Assembly: GCA_041913045.1 (NCBI GenBank)
Contig: JAYSGB010000001.1
Location: forward strand, 186,001-250,000
Direction of reading: 5' to 3'
Source: CAMLOF01 sp041913045
GTDB lineage: Bacteria; Pseudomonadota; Gammaproteobacteria; Burkholderiales; Burkholderiaceae_C
Length of the DNA: 64,000 nucleotides
Shown here: piece after piece, positions 43,521 to 52,845 of the stretch
How positions within the stretch are numbered: the first letter of the stretch is position 1
Layout: every line of letters begins with the position of its first letter
Notes under the pieces: generated by a model
What the model saw: the letters and a program-made list of their open reading frames with translations, nothing else
Database searches by the model: none
Told to the model about the DNA's origin: nothing
Position numbers and translations under genes: made by a program

Positions 43521-44885
43521 TCAGGCGGGCAACGTGGCCAGCAGTTCGTCGAAGTTGCGCAGCAGTTGCCGCACGTCGTCGGCGCTAGTGGCGGGTGAAC
43601 ACAGCATCATGCTGTGGAAGGGCGTGAGCAGCACACCCCGGTTGAGCATGAAGAGGTGAGTGAAGGCCTCCAGGTCGGGCTGGCCCATTTCACGCACGTC
43701 CTGTGCGCTACGCGGTGTGCGGGGCATGAACTGCAGTTCCATGCGCGCGCCCATGCGGGTCACGGTCCAGGGGCGCCCTGCCGCCTGGATGCGTTGCATC
43801 AGCCCGGTTTCCAGTTCCTCGGCACGGTCGAGCATGTGGCCGTAGGCTTCGTACGTGTGCAGGTGTTCCAGCGCGGCGCGCAGTGCGGCCAGGGTAAGTG
43901 GGTTGGCGGTGAGCGTGGTGCCGATGCCGCTGTGTCCTTCGGGGGCGCTTTCCTTGGCTTGGTGCATGCGCCGGGCCATGTTTTCGGTGAAACCATAGAC
44001 GGCGCAGGGCAGGCCCCCCGCCACGGCCTTGCCCACCACCAGCATGTCGGGCTGCAGGCCTTGGGTGCGGGTGTAGCCGCCGGGGCCGCTGGAGAGGGTG
44101 TGGGTTTCGTCTAGCACCAGCAGGGTGCCGTAACGGCGGCACAGGGCCTGGGCCGCTTCCCAGAAGCCCGGCTCGGGCGGCACCAGGCCGAAGTTGGTGA
44201 GTGCGGGTTCTGCCAGCAGGGCGGCCACCTGGCCGTCGGCCAACGCGGCTTCCAGCGCCTGGAGGTTGTTGAACGGCACCACCCGCGTGTAGCTGTGGTG
44301 GTTGTGCACCTGCCCCAGCACCGAAGGGCGCGGCAGCGTCTGGCCGGTGGCCGGGTCCATGTCCACCAGGGTGTCGTCCACTGCACCGTGGTAGCAGCCG
44401 TCGAACACCAGCAACTGGGGGCGCTGCGTCACGGCGCGTGCCCAGCGCAGCACGAAGCGGTTGGCGTCGCTGGCCGTCATGGCCAGCTGCCACATGGGCA
44501 GCCCGAAGCGCTGCGCCAGCAGCTCGCCCACCTCGGGCGTTTGTGTGGCGGGCAGCATGCAGGTGAGGCCGCGCGCGGCCTGGCGGGCAATGGCTTCAGC
44601 CACCGGGGCGGGGCTGTGGCCGAACATGGCGCCTGTGTCGCCCAGGCAAAAGTCGGTGTAGTGCACGCCGTCTGCGCATTCCAGGGTGACGCCAAAGGCC
44701 TGCCGCACGAAGAGCGTGGCGGGGGTGGGCCAGTCGCGCATCCAGTGCATGGGCACGCCGAACAGGAAGTGCGCCTGCGCCTGTTGCGACAGGGCCAGCG
44801 ATTGCGGGTGGGCGGCGATGAAGCGCTGGCGTTCGGCTTCGAACAGCGGCGCCAGCAGTGGGTGGGGCACGGTGGTGTCACTCAT
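43521..44885 (-). CDS. Class III PLP-dependent aminotransferase
   Basis: 454 residues. Fold type I aminotransferase: GDTGAMFGHSPAPVAEAIA near residue 85, FDGCYHGAVDDTLVD, Asp in VLDETHTLSSGPGG and the PLP lysine in VVGKAVAGGLP. Context with agmatinase and a PuuB-like oxidase points to a putrescine or omega-amino acid donor. The stop codon converges on the hemerythrin gene with a 21-base gap. Confidence 0.9.
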   Translation of the reverse strand: MSDTTVPHPLLAPLFEAERQRFIAAHPQSLALSQQAQAHFLFGVPMHWMRDWPTPATLFVRQAFGVTLECADGVHYTDFCLGDTGAMFGHSPAPVAEAIARQAARGLTCMLPATQTPEVGELLAQRFGLPMWQLAMTASDANRFVLRWARAVTQRPQLLVFDGCYHGAVDDTLVDMDPATGQTLPRPSVLGQVHNHHSYTRVVPFNNLQALEAALADGQVAALLAEPALTNFGLVPPEPGFWEAAQALCRRYGTLLVLDETHTLSSGPGGYTRTQGLQPDMLVVGKAVAGGLPCAVYGFTENMARRMHQAKESAPEGHSGIGTTLTANPLTLAALRAALEHLHTYEAYGHMLDRAEELETGLMQRIQAAGRPWTVTRMGARMELQFMPRTPRSAQDVREMGQPDLEAFTHLFMLNRGVLLTPFHSMMLCSPATSADDVRQLLRNFDELLATLPA

Positions 44886-44926
44886 GAGGCCACAGCTTAA
44901 GGGGGCTTGCCGCAGAATGCGGAACC

Positions 44927-46177
44927 ATGTCCACCTTGCCCGACAGGTCCGCTTTGACCCCTTCTTCCACCGCCGAGCGCGGCGGCCTGTGGCTGGCCCT
45001 GGTGCTGTCGCTGGGGGCTGCCGTGTCGCTGGGGGTGACGCGCTTTGCCTACGGGTTGCTGCTGCCGCCCATGCGCGAGGACCTGGGCTGGAGCTACACC
45101 CTGGCCGGTGGCATGAACACCTTCAACGCCATGGGTTACCTGCTGGGGGCACTGAGCACGCCGTGGCTGATGCGGCGCGTGGGCCCCGGGCGCCTGTTGC
45201 TGTGGGGCGCGGGGCTGGCAAGTGTGTTCATGGCAGGCAGCGGCTTTTTTGTGGACGCCACGCCGTTGATGGCGCAGCGCCTGCTGGCCGGGCTGGCCAG
45301 TGCCTGGGTGTTCATTGCCGGGGGGTTGTTGGCCGCGCGACTGGGGGCGCACTGGCCACGGCGCAGCGGTTTGCTGCTGGGCTTGTATTACGGGGGCACG
45401 GGCTGGGGCATTGTGGCTTCGGCGGTGTCGGTGCCGTGGGTGCTGCAGGCCATGGCCGGGCGGCCCCACGCCTGGGCCTGGGCGTGGTGGTGGCTGGCTG
45501 GGCTGTGTGTGCTGGCCACGGTTGCGCTGGCCTGGGTGGCGGGCGCCTTGCAGCGGCATGAAACGGGGGTGACGAGTTCATCCACTGCGGGTGCCGCTGC
45601 TGTTGCGGCCGTGGATGTGCCTTCACCTTCGCTGTGGCGCTTGTCTCCGGCGCTGGCGGGCTACAGCTTGTTCGGTGTGGGTTACATCGGGTACATGACT
45701 TTTGTGATCGCGTTGCTGCGCGATCAAGGCAATTCGGGCGGCGCCATCACTTTCTTCTACAGCCTGCTGGGCTTGGCAGTGGTGGCGTCGTCGCGCATCT
45801 GGGCGGGTCTGCTGGACCGGCACAAGGACGGCCAGCCCCTGGCCCGCCTGAACGCCCTGCTGGGTGTGGCCACGGTGCTGCCCGCGCTCACGGCGGCCTG
45901 GCCGGTGCTGTTGCTGTCGGGGGTGATGTTCGGCGGGGTGTTCCTGTCTGTGGTGGCGTCTACCACGGCGCTGGTGCGCCACAACCTGCCCGCAGCGCGC
46001 TGGGCTGCAGGCATCAGTGCCTTCACCATTGTGTTCGCGGCGGGGCAGATCGTGGGACCCACGGTCGTGGGTTTCATTGCCGACGGCCCGGGCGGGCTGG
46101 AGCGCGGGCTGCTGTTTTCTGCCGTGGCGTTGTGGGTGGGTGCGGCGCTGGCCTGGCGGCAGAAGGCGCTGGGCTGA
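44927..46177 (+). CDS. MFS transporter (YbfB/YjiJ family)
   Basis: 416 residues with twelve membrane segments. SLGVTRFAYGLLLPPMREDL and GGMNTFNAMGYLLGAL are typical of the YbfB/YjiJ group. It is divergent from the aminotransferase and upstream of agmatinase; the substrate may be a polyamine or related compound, but nothing in the sequence fixes this. Confidence 0.88.
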   Translation: MSTLPDRSALTPSSTAERGGLWLALVLSLGAAVSLGVTRFAYGLLLPPMREDLGWSYTLAGGMNTFNAMGYLLGALSTPWLMRRVGPGRLLLWGAGLASVFMAGSGFFVDATPLMAQRLLAGLASAWVFIAGGLLAARLGAHWPRRSGLLLGLYYGGTGWGIVASAVSVPWVLQAMAGRPHAWAWAWWWLAGLCVLATVALAWVAGALQRHETGVTSSSTAGAAAVAAVDVPSPSLWRLSPALAGYSLFGVGYIGYMTFVIALLRDQGNSGGAITFFYSLLGLAVVASSRIWAGLLDRHKDGQPLARLNALLGVATVLPALTAAWPVLLLSGVMFGGVFLSVVASTTALVRHNLPAARWAAGISAFTIVFAAGQIVGPTVVGFIADGPGGLERGLLFSAVALWVGAALAWRQKALG

Positions 46178-46312
46178 CGGCTTTGCCTGGGTTGCCGGGG
46201 TGTGCAGTGGCCGCTGCCCGGATGCTGGCAATGGCACCATTCATGTGCGTATTGAGGGGGTAAGGTACGGGTCCATTCAGCCTGAATCCCAACCTGACTC
46301 AAGAGGAACCCC

Positions 46313-47236
46313 ATGGCCCTGGGTGAATTTGCCTACGCGCAGAACAGCAACCGCTTCCTGGCCGCTGCGCCGCTGACCGACCAACCCTTCGCCGTGGTGG
46401 GCGTGCCCTACGACGGCGCAGTGACCAACCGCCCTGGCGCCCGCTTCGGGCCGCAGGCCATGCGCGCGGCCAGCCTGATGCTGTGCGACGGCACTCACCC
46501 CGTGTTCGACGTGTCGCCCCTGCCCCATCTGGGTGATGCGGGGGACGTGCGCCTGCCCAACGCCTCGCCCCTGGCGGAAGTGCGTGCCCACATTCAACGC
46601 CAGGCAGCCACGCTGATGGCCCGCCACCATTGCGTGTTCCTGGGGGGTGACCATTCGGTGACGCTGGCGCTGTTGCGCGCTGCCCGCCAGCAGCACGGCG
46701 AACCGCTGGCGCTGGTGCACTTCGACGCCCATTGCGACACCTGGGAAGACCACTTTGGTGAGCCTTCCGGCCACGGCACCTGGACTTACGAGGCGTTGCA
46801 GGAAGGGCTGGTGAGCCCGGCGCACACGGTGCAGATCGGCATACGCTCCAGCGGGGTGCGTGCCGCGCGGGACTACGTGCAGGACCAGGGCGGGCAGATT
46901 TTCACGGCGCGTGCGCTGCGCGGGCTGGACGGTGCCGGGCTGGCGCCCATGCTGCAGGCCATACGCGAACGCATTGGCCAGCGGCCGGTTTACCTGACGC
47001 TGGACATCGACTGCCTGGACCCGGCCTTTGCCCCCGGCACGGGCACGCCCGAGCCGGGCGGCATGACAAGTTCGCAAGTGCTTACTTTCCTGGAAGAGCT
47101 TGCCGGGCTGAACTGGGTGGGCATGGACTGCGTGGAGGTGGCCCCGGCCTACGACCACGCGGAACTGACCAGCAACGCTGCCGCCACCTTTGTGTGGACC
47201 TACCTGAGCGGGCAAGTGGCGCGGCGGGGGGGCTGA
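46313..47236 (+). CDS. speB: Agmatinase (ureohydrolase family)
   Basis: 307 residues. Di-manganese motifs of ureohydrolases are complete: FLGGDHSVT, LVHFDAHCDTW, and DIDCLDPAFAPGTGTPEPGG. The N-terminal PYDGAVTNRPGARFGPQAMR is usual for agmatinase. It hydrolyses agmatine to putrescine and urea; related guanidino acids are also possible substrates. The next gene starts three bases after its stop codon. Confidence 0.88.
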   Translation: MALGEFAYAQNSNRFLAAAPLTDQPFAVVGVPYDGAVTNRPGARFGPQAMRAASLMLCDGTHPVFDVSPLPHLGDAGDVRLPNASPLAEVRAHIQRQAATLMARHHCVFLGGDHSVTLALLRAARQQHGEPLALVHFDAHCDTWEDHFGEPSGHGTWTYEALQEGLVSPAHTVQIGIRSSGVRAARDYVQDQGGQIFTARALRGLDGAGLAPMLQAIRERIGQRPVYLTLDIDCLDPAFAPGTGTPEPGGMTSSQVLTFLEELAGLNWVGMDCVEVAPAYDHAELTSNAAATFVWTYLSGQVARRGG

Positions 47237-47239
47237 GCC

Positions 47240-48562
47240 ATGGTGTTCAAGCCCTCGCTGCTCAAGTCCGACACCCAGCTCAACCAGCGCAGCTATTACG
47301 AGGCCAGCGTGGCGCGCGGCCCTGCCCTGCCCCCTTTGCAGGGCGACACCCAGGCCGACGTGCTGGTGGTGGGTGCGGGCTTTGCGGGCCTGAGCGCGGC
47401 GCTGGAACTGGCGCAGCGCGGCCTGCGCGTGGTGGTGCTGGAGGCAGACCGCATCTGCTCCGGCGCCAGCGGGCGCAACGGAGGGCAGGCCATCGTGGGC
47501 TTTGCGTCGGGCCAGGGGCCGTTCGAGCAGCAATTGGGCCGCGACGACGCCCACCGCGCCTGGGACATGTCGCTGCAGGCGCTGGACCTCATCGACCAGC
47601 GCATTGCGCAACACAGCATCGACTGCGACCAGGTGAAGGGCTACCTGTATGTGGCCGATTCGCCGGGCAAGGCCAAAGCCCTGCTGGCCGACCTGGAGGT
47701 GCAGGAGCGCGACTACGGCCTGCGCTGCGAGGTGGCCACCGGGGCCGAGGTGCAGCGTTTCATCGGTTCAAAGCGTTACCACGCGGCGGGGTACGAACGC
47801 CTGTCGGGCCACCTGCACCCGCTCAAGTACGGCCTGGGGCTGGCGCGCGCGGCGCAGGGCCTGGGGGTAACCATCCACGAACACACGCCGGTGCGATCGC
47901 TGGCGCAGACCAGCGGCGGCGTGGTGGCACAGACTGCGCAAGGCACGGTGCGCGCCAGCCACGCCGTGGTGGCGGGCAACTGCACCCTGGCCGAACACGG
48001 GCCCGGCGTGCTGCCGCAGATCCACCCGCGCATCATGCCGGTCGGCACCTACATCATTGGCACGGCGCCGTTGGCACCCGAGCTGTGTCAGCGGCTCATC
48101 CCCAACCGTGCGGCGGTGTGCGACAACAACTTCGTGCTGGACTACTTCCGCTTCAGCGCCGACCACCGGATGCTGTTTGGCGGCCGCGTGAGCTACACCA
48201 CCATGACGCCGCCGCGCCTGCAGGCGGTGATGCAGCAGCGCATGGCGGCCATCTTCCCGGAACTGGCGAGCGTGCCGGTGGAGTTTGTGTGGGGTGGCTT
48301 CGTGGACATCAGCATGAACCGCGCGCCAGACTTTGGGCGCGTGGGCAACAACATCTATTACCTGCAGGGCTTCAGCGGCCACGGCGTGGCGCTCACCGGG
48401 CTGGCGGGCCAGTTGGTGGCCGAGGCCGTGGCTGGCCAGGCCGGGCGGTTTGATGTGTTTGCGCGGCTGAAGCACCACAACTTCCCTGGCGGGCCCATGC
48501 TGCGCACGCCCGTGCTGGCGCTGGGCATGCTGTGGCACCGGCTGCGTGACGTAATGGGTTGA
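47240..48562 (+). CDS. FAD-dependent oxidoreductase, PuuB-like (gamma-glutamylputrescine oxidase family)
   Basis: 440 residues. FAD-binding dinucleotide motif VLVVGAGFAGLSAALELAQR, second glycine cluster ICSGASGRNGGQ, and the C-terminal YYLQGFSGHGVALTGLAGQL. N-terminal SYYEASVARGPALPPLQGD is a PuuB-type beginning. With agmatinase upstream it would oxidise putrescine-derived amine. Operon with speB. Confidence 0.85.
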   Translation: MVFKPSLLKSDTQLNQRSYYEASVARGPALPPLQGDTQADVLVVGAGFAGLSAALELAQRGLRVVVLEADRICSGASGRNGGQAIVGFASGQGPFEQQLGRDDAHRAWDMSLQALDLIDQRIAQHSIDCDQVKGYLYVADSPGKAKALLADLEVQERDYGLRCEVATGAEVQRFIGSKRYHAAGYERLSGHLHPLKYGLGLARAAQGLGVTIHEHTPVRSLAQTSGGVVAQTAQGTVRASHAVVAGNCTLAEHGPGVLPQIHPRIMPVGTYIIGTAPLAPELCQRLIPNRAAVCDNNFVLDYFRFSADHRMLFGGRVSYTTMTPPRLQAVMQQRMAAIFPELASVPVEFVWGGFVDISMNRAPDFGRVGNNIYYLQGFSGHGVALTGLAGQLVAEAVAGQAGRFDVFARLKHHNFPGGPMLRTPVLALGMLWHRLRDVMG

Positions 48563-48576
48563 ACGCTACCGTTGCG

Positions 48577-49460
48577 TCAGCCGTTCATTATCTCAAGGCT
48601 CCTCGAATCCGCATTGCTGCCACACATAAGCACGCCGATATGGCTGCCGGGCGGAGGTGAAAAGAATCCCCCCAGCAGCGACGCGTAGGCGGTCGCCCCC
48701 CCGGGCTCAGTCACGAGCCGGTAGTTCTCCCACAGATGGACCTGAGCGTCGCGAATTGCGCTGTCCGGAACCAACACTACGCCATCGAGCAATCTGGAGC
48801 AGATGTCATGCACCCGCCCTCATGGATGCATGCAGTGCATCCGCGCCCTCCGGCTCGACAGCAATGACCTTCACGCCTTTCCCGACGTACCAAGAAGCGA
48901 TACCACTGACGAGTCCACCACCACCAGCTGCAATCAGAATGGTGTCCAACCCGGGACTCTGCCGTTCCCACTCCAATCCGACGGTTCCCTGGCCTGCGAT
49001 CGTGGCCTCATCATCGAAAGGGTGGATATGCAACGCCCCTGTCTGCACCACATACTCCATACACGCCTGTTGCTCCTCATCGTAGGAACTACCGCAGATA
49101 CGGAGATCCGTCCCTAATACCTGGATAGCTTCTATCTTGATACGACTGGCGCCACCGGAAACGAAAATGGTAGCTGGGTAGCCCAGGGTGCGGGCCACAT
49201 GCGCCACGGCAATGCCATGATTTCCGCCCGAGGCAGCCGCAATCCCGATTTTCGGAATGCTATGCAGGAGGGCTTTGTTGAATGCCCCTCTGGGCTTGAC
49301 TTGAAGAGCCCGTGCATTGCAGGAGTTCGAGTTTCAAACTCAGGTGCACATTTTTCATGGCAATGCCAGGAGGCAGTTCCAGCACTGGGGTTGAGCGAAT
49401 ATGGCCCTTGATCCGACCGTACGCATCCTCGATATCAGACCTTGTCACCGTACTGGTCAT
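48577..49460 (-). pseudogene. Decayed threonine/serine dehydratase-like PLP enzyme
   Basis: Three blocks in the right order belong to one dehydratase. Frame 1 (49460 to about 49300) carries RIKGHIRSTPVLELPPG and LKLELLQCTG. A frame change follows at a duplicated TCAAG next to the region that should encode the PLP-lysine motif S-F-K-x-R-G. Frame 2 continues RGAFNKALLHSIPKIGIAAA and GGNHGIAVAHVARTLG to EPEGADALHASMRAGA, stopping at 48806. Frame 3 (48813-48577) resumes VVLVPDSAIRDAQVHLWENY, with about 25 residues missing between. The gene cannot make active enzyme. Confidence 0.85.
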
Positions 49461-49497
49461 ACCACCTCCGTCGATTGTTCACCAAGCCCGGTGATCG

Positions 49498-50227
49498 TCA
49501 GCCGCAGCCGATATCTCCCCGTTGTAAGTAGCGATGACGGGCCATTCCCACACCAGGAGGCGTGCCAGTTGTGATCACATCACCGGGTTCGAGCACCATG
49601 AAGCGCGACAAGTACGAAATCAGATATGCCGGATGAAAGATCATGGTGCTGGTGGATCCGCTCCGCATCTCTTCATCGTTGACTTCGAGCCGCAGCGTCA
49701 AATCCAGCGGATCCGGGATCTCATCGGCGGTGACCAGCCAGGGGCCGAGAGGGCCGAACCCTGATGCATTCTTGCTTTTGGCCCATCGCCCCTGACGCTC
49801 GAACTGCCAGACTCGTTCGCTCACGTCGTTTCAGATGCAGCAACCGGCGATATGGGACAGCGCCTGCGACTCGCTGACCTGGTGGCATCGGTACTGGGTC
49901 GTTGGCGCCAGATAAGGAACTCGGCGTCTTGTTGAACACGACGGGTTCGGTGGGGATGGGCATGTTTGCTTCAATAGCATGGTCCACATAATTGAGGCCG
50001 ATGGCGATGAAGTTGCGTGTTCCCCCAATGCAAGGTCCGACGCGCATGCCCTCCGGTACGAGCGGCAACGCCTCTGGGTTCAGAAGCGCTAGATGATCAA
50101 GCGTCTTCGGGTTCAGCGTTGCCGCAGTCAAGTCGGGTAACACGTGACCCAGATCCCGGATTCGCATGTGGCGGTCCAGCAGACCAGGGCGTTCTTGGCC
50201 AGAAGGGCCGTATCGCAGCAATTTCAT
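49498..50227 (-). pseudogene. Decayed fumarylacetoacetate hydrolase family gene
   Basis: The N-terminal 107 codons (from ATG 50227) end in SLSGANDPVPMPPGQ. A segment equal to about 20 residues of the family (normally the D-W-E-x-E-L metal-binding stretch) is missing. The sequence resumes in another frame as VSESQALSHIAGCCI, then a TGA where Cys is usual, then NDVSERVWQFERQGRWAKSK and FGPLGPWLVTADEI. It ends prematurely at GDIGCG. At least one deletion with frameshift and one nonsense codon are present. Confidence 0.85.
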
Positions 50228-50249
50228 GGGGAGTTTCTCCTGTCCTAAA

Positions 50250-50526
50250 TCAGCGTTCTGCCACGTGTTCGACGCTCAGGCTGCGGCAGTCCATCTCGTA
50301 CTCCAGTCCCTGTACCGGTGGGCGGTTGAAGTGCCAGGTCAGGCCATGGCGCATGACCCCGCGGGCGGCCAGCTCCTGCGCCATGCGTCGCTCCATCTCT
50401 TCAATCACCCAGACCCCCTTCTTGGCTATGGCGGCTGGCGACGTGTCGCCATAGCAAACTGCGCCGTCCTTGTAGTTGCCCTGGCCTTCCGGCGATTCCG
50501 CACCGCTGGAGATAACGAATGAGCCG
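50250..50526 (-). pseudogene. C-terminal remnant of an unrecognised gene
   Basis: A minus-strand frame ending in TGA at 50250 reads GAESPEGQGNYKDGAVCYGD, IAKKGVWVIEEMERRMAQEL, RHGLTWHFNRPPVQGLEYEM. It has protein-like composition but no start codon and an in-frame stop just upstream. I do not recognise the family. It adjoins the FAH-like pseudogene and is probably part of the same lost catabolic operon. Confidence 0.5.
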
Positions 50527-51076
50527 TCATCCTCATGTCAAGCTTACAGTTGAAGTCGTAGGCTCCAATACTGCCGCCGATATGGTCGCCAAGCTGCAGG
50601 CCGACTTGGGTCTTTTGTTCGGCCATTCGCCTCGTGGCGATCTCATTGAGCTTGCATTCATGCGACAGCCGTTGTGTCTCATCGTCGCGAGGAATCATCC
50701 TCTGGCCAAGAAGAAGGCCTGCTCTGTTTCAGATCTGAGTGGGCATCGAGTTGTTGTTCCTGACAGCACGTTCGGAATTCGACAGGAGATCGATCGCGCC
50801 GCCGCTCTTGCAAAGGTCAACCTAAATGTCGTACTTGAGAGCAACTCCATAGAATTGATGCGGCAGTCTGTAGTCGACGGAAGTGCCGCAGCATTTCTTC
50901 CTCGGCATGCCGTGTTCAACGAAATTCAATCTAGGACGGTGGTAGCGGTCCCCTTGACGGAAAGACGTCTGTCAAAGACAAGAATTACCTTGGTGAGGTC
51001 AGCGGCTCAACCTCTGACTGCTTCCGCACAAAAGGCGGTGGATATCTTACGTATCCAGATGGCCGAAGATAGTTAG
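50519..51076 (+). pseudogene. LysR regulator remnant lacking the DNA-binding domain
   Basis: 185 codons match only the effector-binding part of a LysR regulator (LTVEVVGSNTAADMVAKLQA, LGLLFGHSPRGDLIELAF, LAKKKACSVSDLSGHRVVV). The first hundred or so residues, including the winged helix, are absent. Its codons are AT-richer than its neighbours. It presumably once controlled the divergent pseudogenes. Confidence 0.75.
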
Positions 51077-51110
51077 GGACAGTGTTCAAGCACTTTTGGC
51101 GGAACTATTC

Positions 51111-51227
51111 TCAACACGCTCTTGGGCCTATGCTGCGCACGCGGCGCGAAAAGGCGGCGATCTGGTGGAAGTCGCCCGTGTCGGCGACCACCGTGGTGAG
51201 CTGTCTGAGTGCGTCGAGCTGGTTCAT
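51111..51227 (-). pseudogene. 5' stub of a transaldolase gene
   Basis: From ATG 51227 the translation MNQLDALRQLTTVVADTGDF then HQIAAF is the N-terminus of transaldolase. Similarity stops about codon 26; the following residues are unrelated and a stop occurs at 51111. The rest of tal is missing, so 51150 or so marks a rearrangement breakpoint against the LysR remnant. Confidence 0.75.
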
Positions 51228-51307
51228 TTTTTCATTATTGGGCGCAGCAGCGCGGCAAAACCGGAAGTTCAACGGTTTCGTAACCAGCTTGTTCCTGCCG
51301 CCGTGGT

Positions 51308-52078
51308 TCAGGCAAACCCGGGCCACCACAGCAGCGCCAGGCCCCACAAGAGCAAGCCGACGCCAGCAACACGGCGAACCCAGGGCTGACCTGGCAGCAG
51401 TTTTTCGGCAAGCACGTACAGCGCAAGGGCGGCAATCCACACCAGGTTCATCAGCCCACCCACGAAGAGCAGGAGCATCAGCACCCAGCAGCAGCCCAGG
51501 CAGTAGATGCCATGGCGCCAGCCCATCCACAACGCACCGCGCGGGCCTTCGCGCCAGTGCGTCATGACGAATGCAAGTGGTGAATGGCAATGCTCCAGAC
51601 AGGTCCGCTTCAATGGCGTCCACTGGTACAGCCCGGCGGCCACGAAGGTGGCTGCGGCAAGGGCCACGCTGCTCAGTTCCATCATCGGCGACAACAAGGC
51701 CAACCGTTCCAGGGCAAATTGCAACGCTGTGGCAGCGACGCCAAAGCCGCCCCACACCATCAGATAGCCCGCGGTGAACGCCGCCGTGACCCAGCCGGCA
51801 TGGGGCTGGCGACCCGCGATGCTGGCATGCACAAGGATCACCGGCAGTGCACTGGGCAGCATCATGGCCACCATCATCACCCACCACATGGCCAACATGA
51901 CCAGAGCGTGCGCGGGCGTCCAAGGCCCGCTGCTCATGGGCATGAGCATGCCGCCCATGTCCTCCAGCGTGCCGGCACCGCTCCACAGGTAAGCCCAGGC
52001 AGCGCCCTCTACCAGGAGCAGGCCCAACACCACCGTGGCACGTTCGTGGCGCGAAACCTGCCGGAGCAGTCTGTCCAT
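51308..52078 (-). CDS. DUF2182 family integral membrane protein
   Basis: 256 residues with six or seven hydrophobic segments. WWVMMVAMMLPSALPVILVH (Met-rich) and CLGCCWVLMLLLFVGGLMNL match DUF2182, predicted metal-binding membrane proteins. The conserved GPRGALWMGWRHGIYCLGCC stretch supports this. It probably forms an operon with the upstream DUF1326 gene (34-base gap), a frequent pair of unknown function. Confidence 0.85.
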   Translation of the reverse strand: MDRLLRQVSRHERATVVLGLLLVEGAAWAYLWSGAGTLEDMGGMLMPMSSGPWTPAHALVMLAMWWVMMVAMMLPSALPVILVHASIAGRQPHAGWVTAAFTAGYLMVWGGFGVAATALQFALERLALLSPMMELSSVALAAATFVAAGLYQWTPLKRTCLEHCHSPLAFVMTHWREGPRGALWMGWRHGIYCLGCCWVLMLLLFVGGLMNLVWIAALALYVLAEKLLPGQPWVRRVAGVGLLLWGLALLWWPGFA

Positions 52079-52112
52079 GCTTGCCGCCTGTGCGGTGGGT
52101 TTTCTGGCGGCT

Positions 52113-52745
52113 TCAGGCGACCACGCCCTGGGGCGTCTGCGTCACGTGGGCCAGGGTGCTGTGGCGGCCTTGTGTTTCGAAGGCAATCGCACCCGTGCTG
52201 CGGATGCCGGAGGATGCGATCTCCCCTTCCAGGTGCTCGAAGCCCTCGGGCAGTACCACCTTGGCGCGGTGCTCGGCACCTGTGACCGGGTTGCGGATCG
52301 GTTCGACATCGGTTTCCAGCCAGCCAGGGATGCGCACGCGTGCCCGGCGCCCTTCCTTGTCGAATTCAAAGGTGATGGGGGCGAATACCGGGTCGTGGTG
52401 CTTCGAGACGATCAGGCTGAAGATGTGGAAGAGTGTGCCTTCGGCCGAGTTTTGCCCGGACAGGATGGCGAAGAGCGCTTCACGCTGTTCGCTGCTGGCT
52501 TTCTCGTCGACGATCAACTGGGCCTGGCCGTTGCCTTCATGCAATGCGCTGGGGAACGCCACAGTGACGAAGAAGCTGAGGCCGTCAAGGCTCACCTGCT
52601 TGAAGTGGCCTTTGGTGATGTGCATGCCAACCAGGCCCTTGCACCAGCCGTGCGTGGGCGGCGCGTTGAAGTCACAGGGGCAACCATATGCGCAGCTGCA
52701 GTTTTTGATCCACTCGCCTTCCAGGCGCCAGTCGGGGTGTGCCAT
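52113..52745 (-). CDS. DUF1326 domain protein
   Basis: 210 residues from ATG 52745 (upstream in-frame codons to 52883 lack a good site). WRLEGEWIKNCSCAYGCPCD with its C-x-C-x4-C-x-C cluster is the DUF1326 signature, suggesting metal binding. No signal peptide. Sits directly upstream of DUF2182. Confidence 0.85.
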   Translation of the reverse strand: MAHPDWRLEGEWIKNCSCAYGCPCDFNAPPTHGWCKGLVGMHITKGHFKQVSLDGLSFFVTVAFPSALHEGNGQAQLIVDEKASSEQREALFAILSGQNSAEGTLFHIFSLIVSKHHDPVFAPITFEFDKEGRRARVRIPGWLETDVEPIRNPVTGAEHRAKVVLPEGFEHLEGEIASSGIRSTGAIAFETQGRHSTLAHVTQTPQGVVA

Positions 52746-52845
52746 GGCGGCTTCTCCTTCGACGGAAATTTCGGCACAAGGCCGGAACCGGCCAACCCGT
52801 TGAATCGACCGGGGGGCCATCATTCTGAACCTCTGGCAGGTCAAG

